Positions 9,839 to 22,160 of a stretch of 64,000 nt of DNA are shown in pieces. Each line of letters starts with the position of its first letter. Positions within the stretch are counted from its first letter, which is position 1. The notes under the pieces were generated by a model. The model did no database searches, had not been told where the DNA came from, and saw nothing but the letters and a program-made list of their open reading frames with translations. The translations under genes were made by a program, and so were the position numbers. The DNA is from Telopea speciosissima (lineage: Eukaryota; Streptophyta; Magnoliopsida; Proteales; Proteaceae), in contig NC_057923.1 in assembly GCF_018873765.1 (NCBI RefSeq), positions 20,059,913-20,123,912 of the forward strand, given 5' to 3'.

Positions 9839-12800
9839 AGTAATTAACTTAAAGGACATGTCAGTAGTTTTGGCAGATATCTTCAAAAAATAGTCTAGGA
9901 CTTCAAGGGGCCAAGGGGAAAGGGATGGAGTTGGAAGAAGTCTTGGTAGCATTTCATTAGAGCACCAAACTACTTTCAGCTTCAAACCTCTCAAGGTAGC
10001 AAAATCTAGAGTGTTGAGGATTCCAGTCAGCTCAGGTTCCAAAAAATGGTAGTTTTTACTTCGACCAGCAATCAGAAACATAAGTTTTCCATCAACCAAA
10101 AAACCAAAGACCCAACCAGGCTTACCTAAAACTTTGCAATCAAACCCTGAGCATAACAAAACAGGAAAATCAAATATGGGTAAAACAAAACTAGACAAGG
10201 AAGCATGGTTAGTAAAATCTGACAAATCCAAATGAGAAGGAGAAAAGACACTAGATTTAGAAGAGAGGGATGGGGTAATCTTTAAATCCAATAACCACTG
10301 GTTTATTCGACAAAGAATCTGACTAGGGTTGGGTCACACAGAATTAAACAGAAAATTATTTCAAGCCTACCAAATAACATAACAAGTAATAATAAAAACA
10401 GGAAAAAACCAAATTAAAGAGGGCTTGTCAAGCTGTCTGTCCAGCAAAGCAGAGATGCAAAAATGTCTGAGAGAAGGAAATGAAATGAATTCAGTCCTCA
10501 GACCCAAAGGACTAGCTACCTAGATGTGCTTAACCCAGTCACAAGAGAGGAAGATATGCCAGAGGGTCTCATTACAAGTGCCACAGAGAGCACAAGTGGG
10601 ATCGACCTGAGTCCATTTCGAAATAAAATCATTAACCGGAATCCCTGCATGTAATACAAGCCAGAAGAAAAGTTTAAATTTAGGAAGAATTTTGGGTTTC
10701 CAAAAAAATTTCCACCAACCGATAGAAGAAAAGTCACTTAACGAAATGGTAGAAATAAAGGAGGCCGCAAATTTTGTTTTAAAGCGACCATCCCTAGCTA
10801 GCATGCACCACCAAGAGTTAGGGGACTCAGAACAGGGAATATTAATGATCCGATATAAAAGAGATGGGGAAGCATCTCTGAGGAGGTCCACATTCCAAGA
10901 TTGGTTGGCAATAAAAAGATTAACTTTCTCAGGGTAAACTCCTTGAGAAGAACTAGGTTTAATGGTGAAACCCGGAACAGAAGGGATCCACAGGTCAGTC
11001 CATAAATAAGTATCCCTGCCATTACCAATTCTACGAAAGCAAAAAGACTGGAGGGGTTGAATAATCTTAGGGATACTGTTCCAACACTAGGAGCCTTTTC
11101 TAAGCCTAGTAACCGGGTCAAAAAGCGAGGTCTAGGGATAGTACTTGGCTTTCAAAACCCTAGCCTAAATTGAATTATTCTCAGAGATCAACCGCCACCC
11201 TAACTTGAGAAGCAGGGCCAAGTTCTGGGTACGGGCAGGCAAAAACCAAGGCCCCCAAGGTGGGTGGGAGCACTCATGGCTTTTCAAGAGATCAAAGAGT
11301 GTTTTTTATGCAAATTAGTTCCACTAGACCAAAAATTATAGCTAACAGAATCAATTTGCTTACAGATAGATTTAGGAAAATAAAAGCAACTGATAAAATA
11401 AGTAGGTAAAGAATGTAAAATAGATTTAATAAGAACACCGCGCCCTGCAAAAGAAAGATGATTAGATTTGCACATGGATAGTCTAGAAGAAATTCTATGC
11501 ACCAGAGGAATAAGTTGTTTAGCTTTGGATCTCTTAGGAAAGAGTTTAGTTTCTAAGTAAGAGGAGTCAAGCTGCATCTCACGAATACCCAAAATCCTGC
11601 TCAACTGAATTTTCTCAATCTTGGAGATAGTCCTACTAAAATGCACTCCACTCTTATTGAAATTAATTTCCTGTCCTGAAAGATCAGAAAAAAGATCCAA
11701 ATGGCCTTCATAGTAAGTAGATCATTAGAAGTGGCTCTGCAAAAAATGAAAATGTCATCAGCAAAAAGAAGGTGAGTAATCTCAGGGGCACCTCTAGCAA
11801 CCTGAATGCCTCTGAAGAGATTTAGCTCTCTATAGGCAGTAATCAGCCGAGAAAGAACCTCCATACCAGTGATGAACAAATAGGAACTCAAAGGGCAACC
11901 TTCTCTAATACCTCTGGTCCCCTTAAAGAAACCAAAAGGGGTCCCATCATGCTTAACAGAATAAGTTGTGGAAGAAAAAATGCTCAAAATAAAATCACAC
12001 CACTGTTGCCCAAATCCAAGAAATTTGAAAATGGCAGAGATGAAGGACCACTCCATGCGGTCATAGGCTTTAGACATATCAATCTTAATAGCAATCCAAC
12101 CCCCTTTTCCTTTCTTATGGTTAAGGTAGTAGAAAATTTCATGGGAGATAATTATATTATTAGAGATTTGTCGGCCCAGAACAAAAGCACCTTGAAACGG
12201 GGAAATAAAAGAGGGGAGAAAAGTTTTCAGTCTGTTAGCCAGCAATTTAGCAATTATCTTATAAAGGACAGAGCACAGACTGATAGGTCTGAATTCACCA
12301 ATAATTGAACCAGAGTCAGACTTCGGGACTAAGCAGAGAAGAGTGTGATTGATATTGGTAGGGATAGATTGAGTAGAAAAATAGTTACAAACAAAGCATA
12401 ATAGAGAATCCTTGATATCCTCCCAGAACTTTTAGAAAAAGCAAGCTTGAAAACCATCAATCCCAGGTGATTTAAGAGGCTCAAGAGAGAACACCATTTC
12501 CTCAAGGGAGGGGGGAGAGCAGAGGGAAGGAACGGCTGAGTCAAGGACACAAGGGGAGAACAGACACTCCACAAAATCAGCATCAAGAGGAGAGGAGGTG
12601 GTGAAAATTCTAGAGAAATGATCCGCAAAAGCCAAGGCAATCTCTTTGGGGTTGGTAACCTTCTCACCATTTTCAAGGCAGAGGAAATCAATTTTTCGAT
12701 GCCTGGTATTTTGTTTGGCCATAGCATGAAAGAATCTGGTGTTCCTATCCCCCGAATTGATATAGTTTTGTCGCGACTTTTGCAACCAGAAACATTCTTT

Positions 12801-13805
12801 CGCATCTAAAATCCATTGGAGCTTCTTGGTAGAAAGAAATGACTCATCCTTACAAGGAGGATCAAGATCTTCCAAGTTACCAATGTCACTGACCAGTTGT
12901 AGTTTTAGAGTATCAAGTGGCCAAAAGTGTTACGGTTCCAGCATTTCAAAAGGTTGGAGAAAGAGGATAATCTACATGGAAAGGAGTCAGAGGAGTTCAT
13001 GTTCCAAAAATTAGAAACAAAACTATTGAACTTAGGGTGATGGATCCAAGCAAGTTGGAAGTCGAATTGCTTTTTAAAGGAGGTCCTAGAGGAGGATGTA
13101 TCCAAGATGATGGGGTGGTGATTCGAACAGAGGGCAGACCCTTTCCTTAGGGAGGTCAAAGGGAAATGATTAAACCAAGTAGGAGAACAAAACCCCCTAT
13201 CTAAACACTCCTTGATTAGGTGTGGAGGTTTATGACGATTGGACCACGTGAAAGGTGAGCCATGAAGCTTAACTTCCTCAAGAGAGTAGGACTCAATCAT
13301 GTAAGAGAGGGGAGAAGAGGACGTGGTAGGATGAAAAGGGTTCCCGCCCAACTTATCACTTTGCCCTAGAATTTTATTAAAATCACCGATGACACAGAAG
13401 GGCTCCGCAAAAGTACAAACAAACTTTGAGAGCACATTCCAAAAATCACCACGCAAATGGTGTTGTGGGGGAGCATAAATAAAAATACACCAAAAGGCTC
13501 CCAAAAAATTGTCCAAAATTTTCACACCAATAAACTATGGATTAGTGGTCAAATCCACCACAGTCACATCATTTTTAGCGAAAAGGCAGATGCCCCCCTT
13601 ACCCCGAGCCCTAACAGTAGTATTAGAGAAGGTAACAAGTTTACAGAGGGGGGGAAAGCCCAGCAATACAAAGGGTGAGGTGGTTCTGACACTTAGTCTC
13701 ACAAAGAAACAACAGATCAGGTTTATAGATATTAAAATTTAACCTAATACACCATCATGAAAAGGGGTTATTAACACCCCTGATATTCCACGAGAAAATA
13801 ATCAT
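9827..13805 (-). pseudogene. LINE ORF2 remnant: endonuclease and reverse transcriptase
   Basis: The start is MIIFSWNIRGVNN at 13805, typical of the apurinic-like endonuclease of plant L1 ORF2. The next parts are: endonuclease motifs VIGDFNKIL and SNHHPIIL (12905-13525); the linker (12432-12875); reverse transcriptase with AIKIDMSKAYDRMEW, GIREGCPLS and catalytic LLFADDIFIF (11601-12245); the thumb/connection region (11284-11700); zinc-binding CALCGTCNETLWHIFLSC (10520-10891); and an RNase H-like tail (9827-10291). The catalytic FADD is intact, but the parts are spread over several frames and interrupted by stops. The tail lacks two of the expected catalytic acidic residues (see findings). Confidence 0.8.
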
Positions 13806-14037
13806 CAGGGTAAAGAAACAAAAACAGTAACACCGAAGCATGCAAGAGTATAGAGTGCACAACATAACAAAATAGAGAAACAATTTAAAATTTTCACCTA
13901 GGAACAAAAGCACGAGAAAGAAAGCGATAGTTGAGAACACAAGTACTCACAGAGTCATAAATCATTAAAGTGAAAAGAACAAGGCAAAAGTTAAAGAAGT
14001 CAGAGTGGAGAAATGGAACCTGTACTGAACTAGGAAT

Positions 14038-15537
14038 TCACGGCTCTTGTGTCACCCCAAGGTCAGAGCTCAGGGGCGTGCCATCCAAAGAAAGAGTGTC
14101 AGCGTTGGAGGATGCATGGGACTGGAGATCATTCATCCATTCTTTGACCAGACAGAGAAGAGCATCAGGATCAGACGCGATAGCAAGGGATGACTGGAAG
14201 AAATCCTTGATTGAACAAAAGGCCAAAGAGAGGTGGGGGGAACATCCAACGTCACAAGCTTCCTTTTCTTACAGGAAGGAGATCCAGTAGAAGATCCAGG
14301 GGGGCAATCATTGCTTCGACCAAAACTGTGTCTGTAAAGAAATCACCAGACTGGGGAAGAGGTTGCAAATCAATAAACAACAAGGAAATAAAAGAGTCCT
14401 CGCTGGAAGGGCTCGAGTTCTTGAGCATAGGGCTGGCATCAACAACAGAAGTAAACACGCGGGCCTCGGTAGTGACAGTAGGCTCAAACATGGGGAGGGT
14501 ACACACAACACCCACTGGCAGCGAAACCTCAGACAAAGAATCCACCACTGAAAGGCAGGGTGGAGCAGCATCAACTACAGAGACACCAGAGAGGGGCAAC
14601 AACTCATCAACATCCATTGAAACAGACACACCAAGGCTCAAGGGAAGGCCAAACTCATTAGACGAAGTAATATTAGGGTCTAACATCGCCACGTCCATCA
14701 CAGAGGACAAGTGGGGTGTAGAGGCATTGACAAAGAGGGGTTGGGTGAGAACCCTGTCAAAGCTCTCCCAAGGAGAATGACGACCAGCCGACGGATGGAA
14801 AGAACAGAAATCGACAACATGAAAGAAATGTCTACACTGATAGCATATCTTAAACGCCTTATACTTGAAAGAAATTGGAAGCGACTCACCCGAAGCACGT
14901 CGAATAGTGGATGACAAACACACTTGTTGTTTAATCCGAAACAAAACCTTAGCATGAATCACCGTGGGTGCATCATCAACAGTATGAAGATGGAGGTCGA
15001 GTAGCTTCCCTATGCAGGAGACCGCCTACTTAACCACATCAAAAGAACACACCTCGGAAGGGATGTCCCACAACTGCACCCAAATCAGAAAAAATTTCCT
15101 TTCATACGCAAACCGATCGTCATCAAGGGCATACTCCACCAAATTGATGAGAGAGAGTCCACACCACCACGGACGCAGACCCCAGACCTTATCCCTATCA
15201 TGACCAGAGTTAAATTCCACCATGAAACCTCCACGTTCGTAACAACAGAGATAAACTGCACCTATAGATTCCCAAAGATCCATCAACTTCAAGCACAGTC
15301 TTGAGAAGGTCTAGGGTATCCCAACATAAATCCATATAAGATCTTAGAGGCATACAACGGTTTAACAGACTGAGCACCCACTTGCACTGCAGAACCCTAT
15401 GAAGGTACACGCCAAACAGCAGAAGGAGGGCAACGCCTAGGGGTCGACGACCGTGAAAAGCCAGTGTGCGAGGAGCTCCTTCTAGCATTAGCACAGCCCA
15501 GACGGGGATGATGGGAAGACGAGAAAGCTTGCGACAT
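14038..15537 (-). pseudogene. LINE ORF1 remnant (DUF4283, CCHC knuckle)
   Basis: A plausible start is the ATG at 15537 (MSQAFSSSHH). Frames at 15026-15292 contain a DUF4283-like block (GGFMVEFNSGHDRDKVW, FFLIWVQLWDIP). The next frame (14252-14962) has a CCHC knuckle of exact CX2CX4HX4C spacing (CYQCRHFFHVVDFC, about 14813-14854) followed by a serine/proline-rich tail. ORF1 proteins of plant L1 elements bind RNA and accompany the transcript. The blocks lie in different frames, so at least two frameshifts are present. Confidence 0.65.
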
Positions 15538-16026
15538 ATTAAGAATCTAGACACAGAAAAGAAACACAGAGGAGATAGCACAAAAAAGTAAACATAACAA
15601 AAAGGATATTACAAAAGGAAAGAGATTAGAGGGAGAGGGATTGAGGGTAGACGAAAGGGATAACGCAGAGTGAAAAAATAAGGAAATGAAGTAGGGTAAG
15701 GAAACACCAAAGGAAAGAGAGAAGTGGAAACATAAAAGGGAAGAAATGGAGAAAAATTCATGACACGTCCCATCCTCGCCCTCCTGAGATTAATTAGAGT
15801 CGCATTCCTAGCTCGTGGCCTAAAAAGGAAAAGAACCGAATAGGCGAAAAGGAAGGCAGTTAGGAGAGGCGGGAGGAGGGAAAATCAGAGGTCCAATAGG
15901 AAAGCAGTAAAGCGTGCAGGGGAGGGGTGTAAGGGGAAGTGGAAATGACTCTCCATTTGGTTAAGTCAATCAGACAGACAGCCTTTATTCTGGGACCCGG
16001 GTAGGTAAATTACTGATAATATTATT

Positions 16027-19000
16027 GTTGCACAGAAAATTTTTCATTTTTTGAATCATACTAAGGGTAAGATAGGGTATGAGGCCATCAAAATTGATAT
16101 GTTGAAGGCCTATAATAGAATTGAATGGAATCTACTCACCTCTCTTTTTAAATTCCTTGGATTTGGTGAAAAATGGGGTAACCTGATTTATTCCCTCATC
16201 TCTTCTACTTCCTTTTCTATCATGTTGGATGGTATCTCTTTTGAATTGTTTCGGGCTTCAAGAGGCATACGACAGGGATGCCCTCTAAGTCCTTATCTAT
16301 TTATTGTGGCTATGGAAGTTCTTTCCAGACTTTTCTCTGCTTATCGTGATTTGAACCTTTTCCAGGGTATAAAGATCTCAAGGACAGCACCTGAAATTTC
16401 TCATCTCTTAGTATGATATTTTTATCTTTTGCCGTACCACTCAGGATGATCTGCTGATTATTAAAGCATCTCTGGATTTGTTCTCTAAAATCTCCGGACA
16501 AGAGATCAATCTTTCCAAAAGTGGAATTCATTTTAGAAGGAATGTCTCTTCTATGGATAGAATTTTTCTCAGTTCTCTTATTGGTATTAAGAAAATGCCA
16601 AAGGAGTTGATGTATCTGGGGACTAACCTTTTCCACTGCAGGTCCAAAGTTAAGGAGCTTAATGGAGTTGTATTAAGAGTACAAAGGAAACTTTCTTCGT
16701 GGAAATCCAACTTTTTATCTTATGCAGAGCGTAATGTCTTAATTTAATCGATTTTAGCATCTATTCCTACATATTTGATGAATTGCTTCTTGTTTCCTCT
16801 TAAAGTTTACCGAAATAATGATTCGATTTGTCTCAATTTCTAGTTGGGTAGTTCTAGGGGTAAAAAGAAGAAAACGTCGCTCATTTCTTGGGATAAAATG
16901 TGCATCCCTAAATCTAGAGGGGGACTGGGATTTCGTAAGGCTGAACATCACAATATGATCTTACTGATGAAATTAGGATGGAGGCTAATCATGGAGAATT
17001 CCTCTCTTTGGTCTCATGTCCTAAAAGCCAAATTCTTTCCTAAGCTCTCCTTCTTTGATCCCAAAACTCGTGTTAGGAAAAGCTCTTGGACTTGGAATAG
17101 TATTTCCCATATTATTTCATCGCTAGAAAAGTTCAGAAAGATAGGAAATGGTAAATCTACTTTATTATGGACTGACAAATGGGTCCCTTCTTATCTAGGT
17201 AATCTATCCACCTCATCTCTTAAATCTCTAACTGTTGATACTTGAACTCATATGGTTGATTGTCTTAGATTGGAATCTGGATGGAATTCTGATTTGTTAA
17301 ATAATTTTTTACCCTTGAACATCTCATCTCGGATTCAAATGATTAATCTTTCAATTTTTGATGATAGTTGGTGGTGTACTAGGGCCACAAATGACATTTT
17401 TAGTACTAAACTAGCTGCTAGAGAGCTAAATTCCTATTCTGTTAAATGTAATTTTTTTTGGGTAATTTACACATACCACCCTTGAGGTTTAACGAAGTAT
17501 GATTTTACCCCCCAGTTTTGGAAAATTCTGCGTACCCCCCTGAGGTTTACAAATGTTAACAAATAAACCCATTCCATCAGTTCATGACTAATAGTGTTAA
17601 AATCAAGGGGTAAAGTTAAAAAAATACCCCTTCAAAGAAAAAGAAAAAAAAACCATGCAACTCATCTTCCCCTATGAGTTGTAGGTATCCTTGAGTATTG
17701 AATGTGCTAGGGTTTTGGTTCCGAAAATGGCGCTTTTGAATAAACTATCATGGCAGAGAACGAGAATCGCAGAAGCAAAAACGAATTGATTTCGGTGTTG
17801 ATTCTTCCTCTTTAGCTTCTGATCATCGCATGAAAACTCGACGGAGATATGGTCGGATATGGATGAGATTCTTTAGGATTCCGTTGGGAAAGCTTTGGTT
17901 TTGGTTGGAAAATCTGTCGAATCATCCCTGGAGACTTGGTTAGATGTCTCTTGCTTAACGTATTCCGACAAGAAAGCCAAAATAGAGCTCTCTGTTTCCT
18001 CTCATTTTGCCGGTAAAACATTTTTCCTTTTTAATTCTCCAATTTCATAATAATTTCTTTTAAGTCTCTGATTCTATGCTATTCGATTGCTCCATCCATG
18101 GCTTCTAATGGAACATCTCCAGTGAGCTTCCGGTGTTAAATTATGACTGATATAGATTTCTTAGGTGTGGTTGAGGATTTTGGTTTTAGTTACAAATTGG
18201 GTTTCTTCTATTTCTTAGAGATTAGACCTTTCTTCGGGTTGATTCCCTTCATTCCCCCCTCTCCCCCCATTTCTGATGTTGCAGAGAGCGGAAACTGAGA
18301 ACAACTTGGAGAAAATCAAGTGGCAGCTTACGTCTGCTCTTTAAGAGATCTGAAGCGGTAAGGTTTTGGGATTGTGTATGTAATTTTTGAAACTGAAAAT
18401 TCTATTTCTGAATGACCAGCTCATAATTATTTTAGAACTTCTGGTCTTTTTTGCTGGTATAAAATTTAAATATTAGTTTGATTGAATGAAGAAAGAATTT
18501 AGTCTTAATTAGGTTTCAGTTTTGGACCTAACACTTCGACTTTTAATTCCAATGTGGTTCATTGCTCGACCGAGTGCTCTTCATTAGTGTTGAACAAGAT
18601 GAATCTGTTTTGGCTTTTCCATAAATATAACTTTTTACAGATACTTATATCTAACCATATCTCCGTCGAGTTTTTCTTGCGATGATCAGAAGCTAAAGAG
18701 GAAGAATCAACACCGAAATCAATTCGTTTTTGCTTCTGCGATTGATTCTTGTTCTCTGCCATGATAGTTTATTCAAAAGCGCCATTTCCGGAACCAAAAC
18801 CCTAGCACATTCAATACTGAAGGAGTATTTTTGTAACTTTACCACTTGATTTTAACACTGTTAGTCATGAACTAACGGATTGGGTTTATTTGTTAACGTT
18901 TGTAAACCTTGGGGGGGTACGCAGAATTTTCCAAAATTGGGGGGTAAAATCTTACTTTCGTTAAACCTCAGGGGTGGTATGTGTAAATTACCTTCTTTTT

Positions 19001-19750
19001 TTTTATCAACTCTTGGTGGAAATTCTTTTGGAAACTTAAGATTCACCCCAAATTTAAAATTTTCTTCTGGCTTGTGCTAAATACAGGATTCCTAATCAAG
19101 GCTACTCTTTCAAAATGGCTTCAGATAGACCCTTCCTGTGCTCCATGTGGAAATTGTGTCGAATCCTTCTGGCACTTATTCATATATTGTGATTGGGTTA
19201 AACATATTTGGGTGGTTGGACCTTTGGGGCTGAGAACTGAATATCTGGCTTATACAAATCTGAAAGACTTCTGCTTGGCAACCTTTTTCAATCATAATTT
19301 AGATAAACATTCCTTAGTATGGTTCTTTAGTGTGTTTATTATTACTTGTTACTTTATTTGGGCAGTCAGAAACAAAGGTTGTTATTGGGTCCGAAAATCC
19401 AGATCCAATCTGGATAATAAATCAAATCAAACAGTGGTTAGTAAATTTAAAGTTACCCCCCCCTCCTCCTTCATTTTCGTCCCTTGATGTATTTTCTAGT
19501 AATGAGGAGGTTTAATTAGTCCCTTCCTCTTTTGCCTAACCAATTTTCGATTTTCTTGTTTTAATTTGTGTAGGATACTATATACTAGGACTAAGTTTGG
19601 CAGGATGGTCCTATATCTTTTTACTAGATGGCAAGTTTACCTTTTTTGTTGCAGGATATATAATATCTACTATCTATATGGAACCAGAACTATTTAGTAT
19701 CCGAAGAGGCCTGGACCATGGTACTAGTATGGGGTTGAGGATAAAAGAAG
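16027..19750 (+). pseudogene. LINE ORF2 remnant (RT to RNase H-like tail)
   Basis: AIKIDMLKAYNRIEW and GIRQGCPLSPYLF mark the reverse transcriptase (16051-16416). The catalytic FADD site is destroyed by a small deletion and a stop right after SHLLV (16413-16416). Thumb and connection segments follow (16478-17245, with stops at 16745 and 17243). After the inserted element the zinc-binding region resumes (CAPCGNCVESFWHLFIYC, 19134-19187). A tail similar to the RNase H-like end of the other copies lies at about 19550-19750 (LAGWSYIFLLDGKFTFFVAG, MEPELFSIRRGL). Dead copy; it could only be mobilised by another LINE. Confidence 0.75.
17461..18992. mobile_element. 1.5 kb element with ~350-400 bp inverted repeats and gene-like interior
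   Basis: Inserted in the plus-strand LINE. The ends are ggtaatttacacataccacc and its mirror ggtggtatgtgtaaattacc. The inverted repeats run from 17461 to about 17862 and from about 18643 to 18992; the left arm has an extra ~50 bp. T-rich 9-bp flanks could be a target duplication but are too simple to be sure. Both arms contain an ATG-initiated coding piece (MAENKNQSQKQKRIDFGVDS in the right arm, minus strand 18762 to about 18655; a copy with a 4-bp deletion in the left arm). The interior continues with exon-like sequence and splice signals (donor after ttttgccg near 18010, acceptor gttgcag near 18281). No transposase. I do not recognise the gene. Confidence 0.65.
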
Positions 19751-19899
19751 TGTAGTTATAAGTACCGTGGTCCTCCGGGCTCCCGGTGAGGGTTTCCTCA
19801 GCCTCTTCTTGATGACCGTATCTTATTGATATGGATAATAATGTCAATGTATAATGTTGATAAGTGGGGATTGGGATCATGCATTAAAATATGCTAACA

Positions 19900-21198
19900 T
19901 AATGTGAAGTCGCCACCTAGAGTTAGGGCCTAGGACCCATTAAGTGTAACCTTATCCATTGTGAACGGAATCGGGCTATGTGACTCCATATGGTATGACC
20001 AGAGGTTCATGTAAGGGGTCAGGTTAAAGTGTGGGAAGGTGTTAGGCACCCACCTCGCCCGGCCGAAGCCGGTCTCTCTGTCTTAAATGCTACATAAGGA
20101 CGAATGTTCTCTCTCTTTTATTACGGGGATGGGAGATATTATGAACTACATTCAGATGTTATAAATTGAACCAGGACATATTAAACTACATTACATATAC
20201 GAAAAATGCCAACCAAAATGACGAAATATGAAAGGACTACATTGAATCAATAAGAGTGCAGTAATTATACCTGTACAGTTGTATTCCCTTGGCTCGGGGA
20301 GATAGACGAATGGACTGACGCCAATTCTTTCTGGGCAGGGTAATGGCTCTTTCAGGTGGTTTGAAGAGGAGAAAACAGACAAAATGACGTCTGGAATAAA
20401 GGGGTTTTGACTACTATACGTACACTGACGGGATAACAATGCTTAGGAGCAGAAGTGCTCTATGCTCGAAGGGATAATCGAAGGATCTATCCACGAGCAA
20501 GAAAATTTCACTCACTCACACTCTCTTAAGAGAAAGGGGAGGAAGGAAGATGAAAAATGAGGAAAAGAAAGTGGGAATCACTTGGGGAGGGTCTCTCTAC
20601 CCGGAATTCCTTATTTTTTGGGGTAGGGGGACCCTCCTATTTATAGAGGAGGGGACCGCTCTCCCTTGGGCTAGATAAGTCCTCCACGGTGCCATGGGAG
20701 ACTTTTCCACGGCGCCGTGGGTGATGTCAGCAAGCTGATGTCACACCCCCTTATGGCGCCGTGGAAATCCGGTACATGTCTCCACGGTGCCGTGGGAGTG
20801 CAGTGCCTTTCTTCCCTTGTTTTTGGGCCTAAAATGGGCCATTTTGTGTTCAGAATGGTTCTTAGGCGTATGGGTCAGGTATCTTGGGTCCAGAAAGAGG
20901 GAAAATGCGTCGTCCATCATCCATGTCCCATTGTCATCATCGCCAATCAAGGGGTGATAAAAATCAGTGTCTACAGTTTGCCCCTCTTTGGCCGAGGCCT
21001 GTGCCAACAGCCGAAGGGTAAAGACAAAAGACCAACTAATTTTGTCACCAAGAGCATGTACTACTGACGCTTTGCTCAAAGGCGACAGAGTTGCCAAAAA
21101 CAGACAGTTAATCACGATGAAATCTTTCGATAATCCTCAAAAGAAAAACTCAAAAACAACCAAATCTCTATCATGCGAGCATTTGCTCAATCAAATTT
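19900..21198. repeat. Retroelement-like non-coding region with GC palindromes
   Basis: No sizeable convincing frame. It contains phrases common in plant LTR/PMD repeat elements (gaagtcgccacctagagtt, gtgggaaggtgttaggcacc, gtctacagtttgcccctc). Between 20687 and 20800 the palindrome-like cacgg(c/t)gcc(g/a)tgg motif recurs four times. The region probably forms one end of the repeat complex that continues to about 25.4 kb. Element boundaries could not be fixed. Confidence 0.4.
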
Positions 21199-21199
21199 T

Positions 21200-21451
21200 G
21201 AGGGTGATAAGGCACCACTCGACTAGAGATTAATCATGAGGGTGATAAGGCACCACTCGATCGAAGATTAATCATGAGGGTGATAAGGCACCACTTGACC
21301 AAAGATCAAGTTTGAGGGTGATAAGGCACCGCTCGATCGAAGATATGAGGGTGATAAGGCACCGCTCGACCAAAGATATGAGGGTGATAAGGCACCGCCT
21401 GACCAAACATATGAGGGTGATAAGGCACCACTCAACCGAAGGTCAGGTTTT
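21200..21451 (+). repeat. Tandem repeat, seven 32-39 bp units
   Basis: Seven consecutive units each begin tgagggtgataaggcacc and end with a variable gat/cga-rich tail (starts near 21200, 21237, 21274, 21312, 21344, 21378, 21411). The minus strand would read a repeated GALSPSY peptide, but there is no start context and no conservation signal, so I treat it as a non-coding minisatellite. Confidence 0.9.
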
Positions 21452-22160
21452 GACCTCTCCATTGGGGATCGTATCGGACGCACATCCTTGGGAACATGAG
21501 TAAAAATGGTGCTATGCACTGCCCTGGGGATATGGGATTGTACGTGACTCAGGACTCATAATTTGGGTTGCATGCGGCCCATGGAACTGAATGATCAGAA
21601 ACTAAACCTACTTTGTCATGATTGAATTCAAATGGCATATGATCCAAGCAATCTTTTTTTTTTTATCCAAGGGCCAGTGTGGGAGTCCGCACGACACCGT
21701 GTATGGGTGGCACATGCTAGCATGGCTCTGTGTGCACAGCACCGTGCCAGATTCCACAGTCCCGTGGAGAAACTCCCACGGCGCCGTGGGCCGTTAACCT
21801 ACGGAGCCCTGGGGATCTCCACAGCACCGTGGACGCGATGGGTTTTCTTGTAAATAGAGGAGCCTCCCCCTCATTTCTTCATTGCCATTTTTGCTACGAA
21901 GCTCTGCCCTTTTTATTTCTTGACCTTCTCTCTTCGTTTCCTGACCTAGACCATGTCTTTTTGTTGACGCGCACATCAGTCCCAGAGGGACCCGCTGCTT
22001 GGCACTACTAGGTGAGATGCTCGAGCTGCTTGGTACCCTTCAGGGGTCACCTTGGTCGACACCGCTCGCCACGGTTGCTGCTCCATATGGGGCCAGGTTA
22101 GTAGTCTTACTCTTTCCCTTTCAATTTATGCATATTATTAGCTTCAGCCCTTACCGCATG
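21452..22160. other. Spacer with second group of GC palindromes
   Basis: Between the two tandem arrays. At 21670-21840 the motif cac(g/a)gc(g/a)ccgtgg recurs at least four times, like the cluster at 20687-20800. A short T-run lies at 21652-21663. No gene recognised. Confidence 0.4.

Larger units (their letters stand above)
9827..15960 (-). mobile_element. Near full-length L1-type LINE, minus strand
   Basis: About 6 kb. Order on the minus strand: ORF1 with DUF4283-like and CCHC zinc-knuckle parts (15537 to about 14038), then ORF2 with endonuclease, reverse transcriptase, zinc-binding domain and an RNase H-like tail (13805 to about 9827). ORF2 is broken by several stops and frameshifts, so the element is dead. 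No poly(A) is visible at the 3' end (low coordinates), which is joined to another LINE fragment; the end was probably lost. The high-coordinate limit is uncertain: non-coding purine-rich sequence from 15540 to about 15960 may be its 5' UTR. Confidence 0.8.
16008..19900 (+). mobile_element. 5'-truncated LINE, plus strand, split by a TIR element
   Basis: Starts inside the reverse transcriptase and continues to the RNase H-like tail. It is the same LINE family as the minus-strand copy. It is interrupted by a 1.53 kb element at 17461-18992. Several stops are present. The 3' limit is approximate; no clear poly(A) was found. Confidence 0.75.

Noticed and set aside
14211..14780. Long plus-strand frame (189 codons)
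   Set aside because: It lies opposite the LINE ORF1 frame on the minus strand, which has the CCHC knuckle; the plus frame is its shadow.
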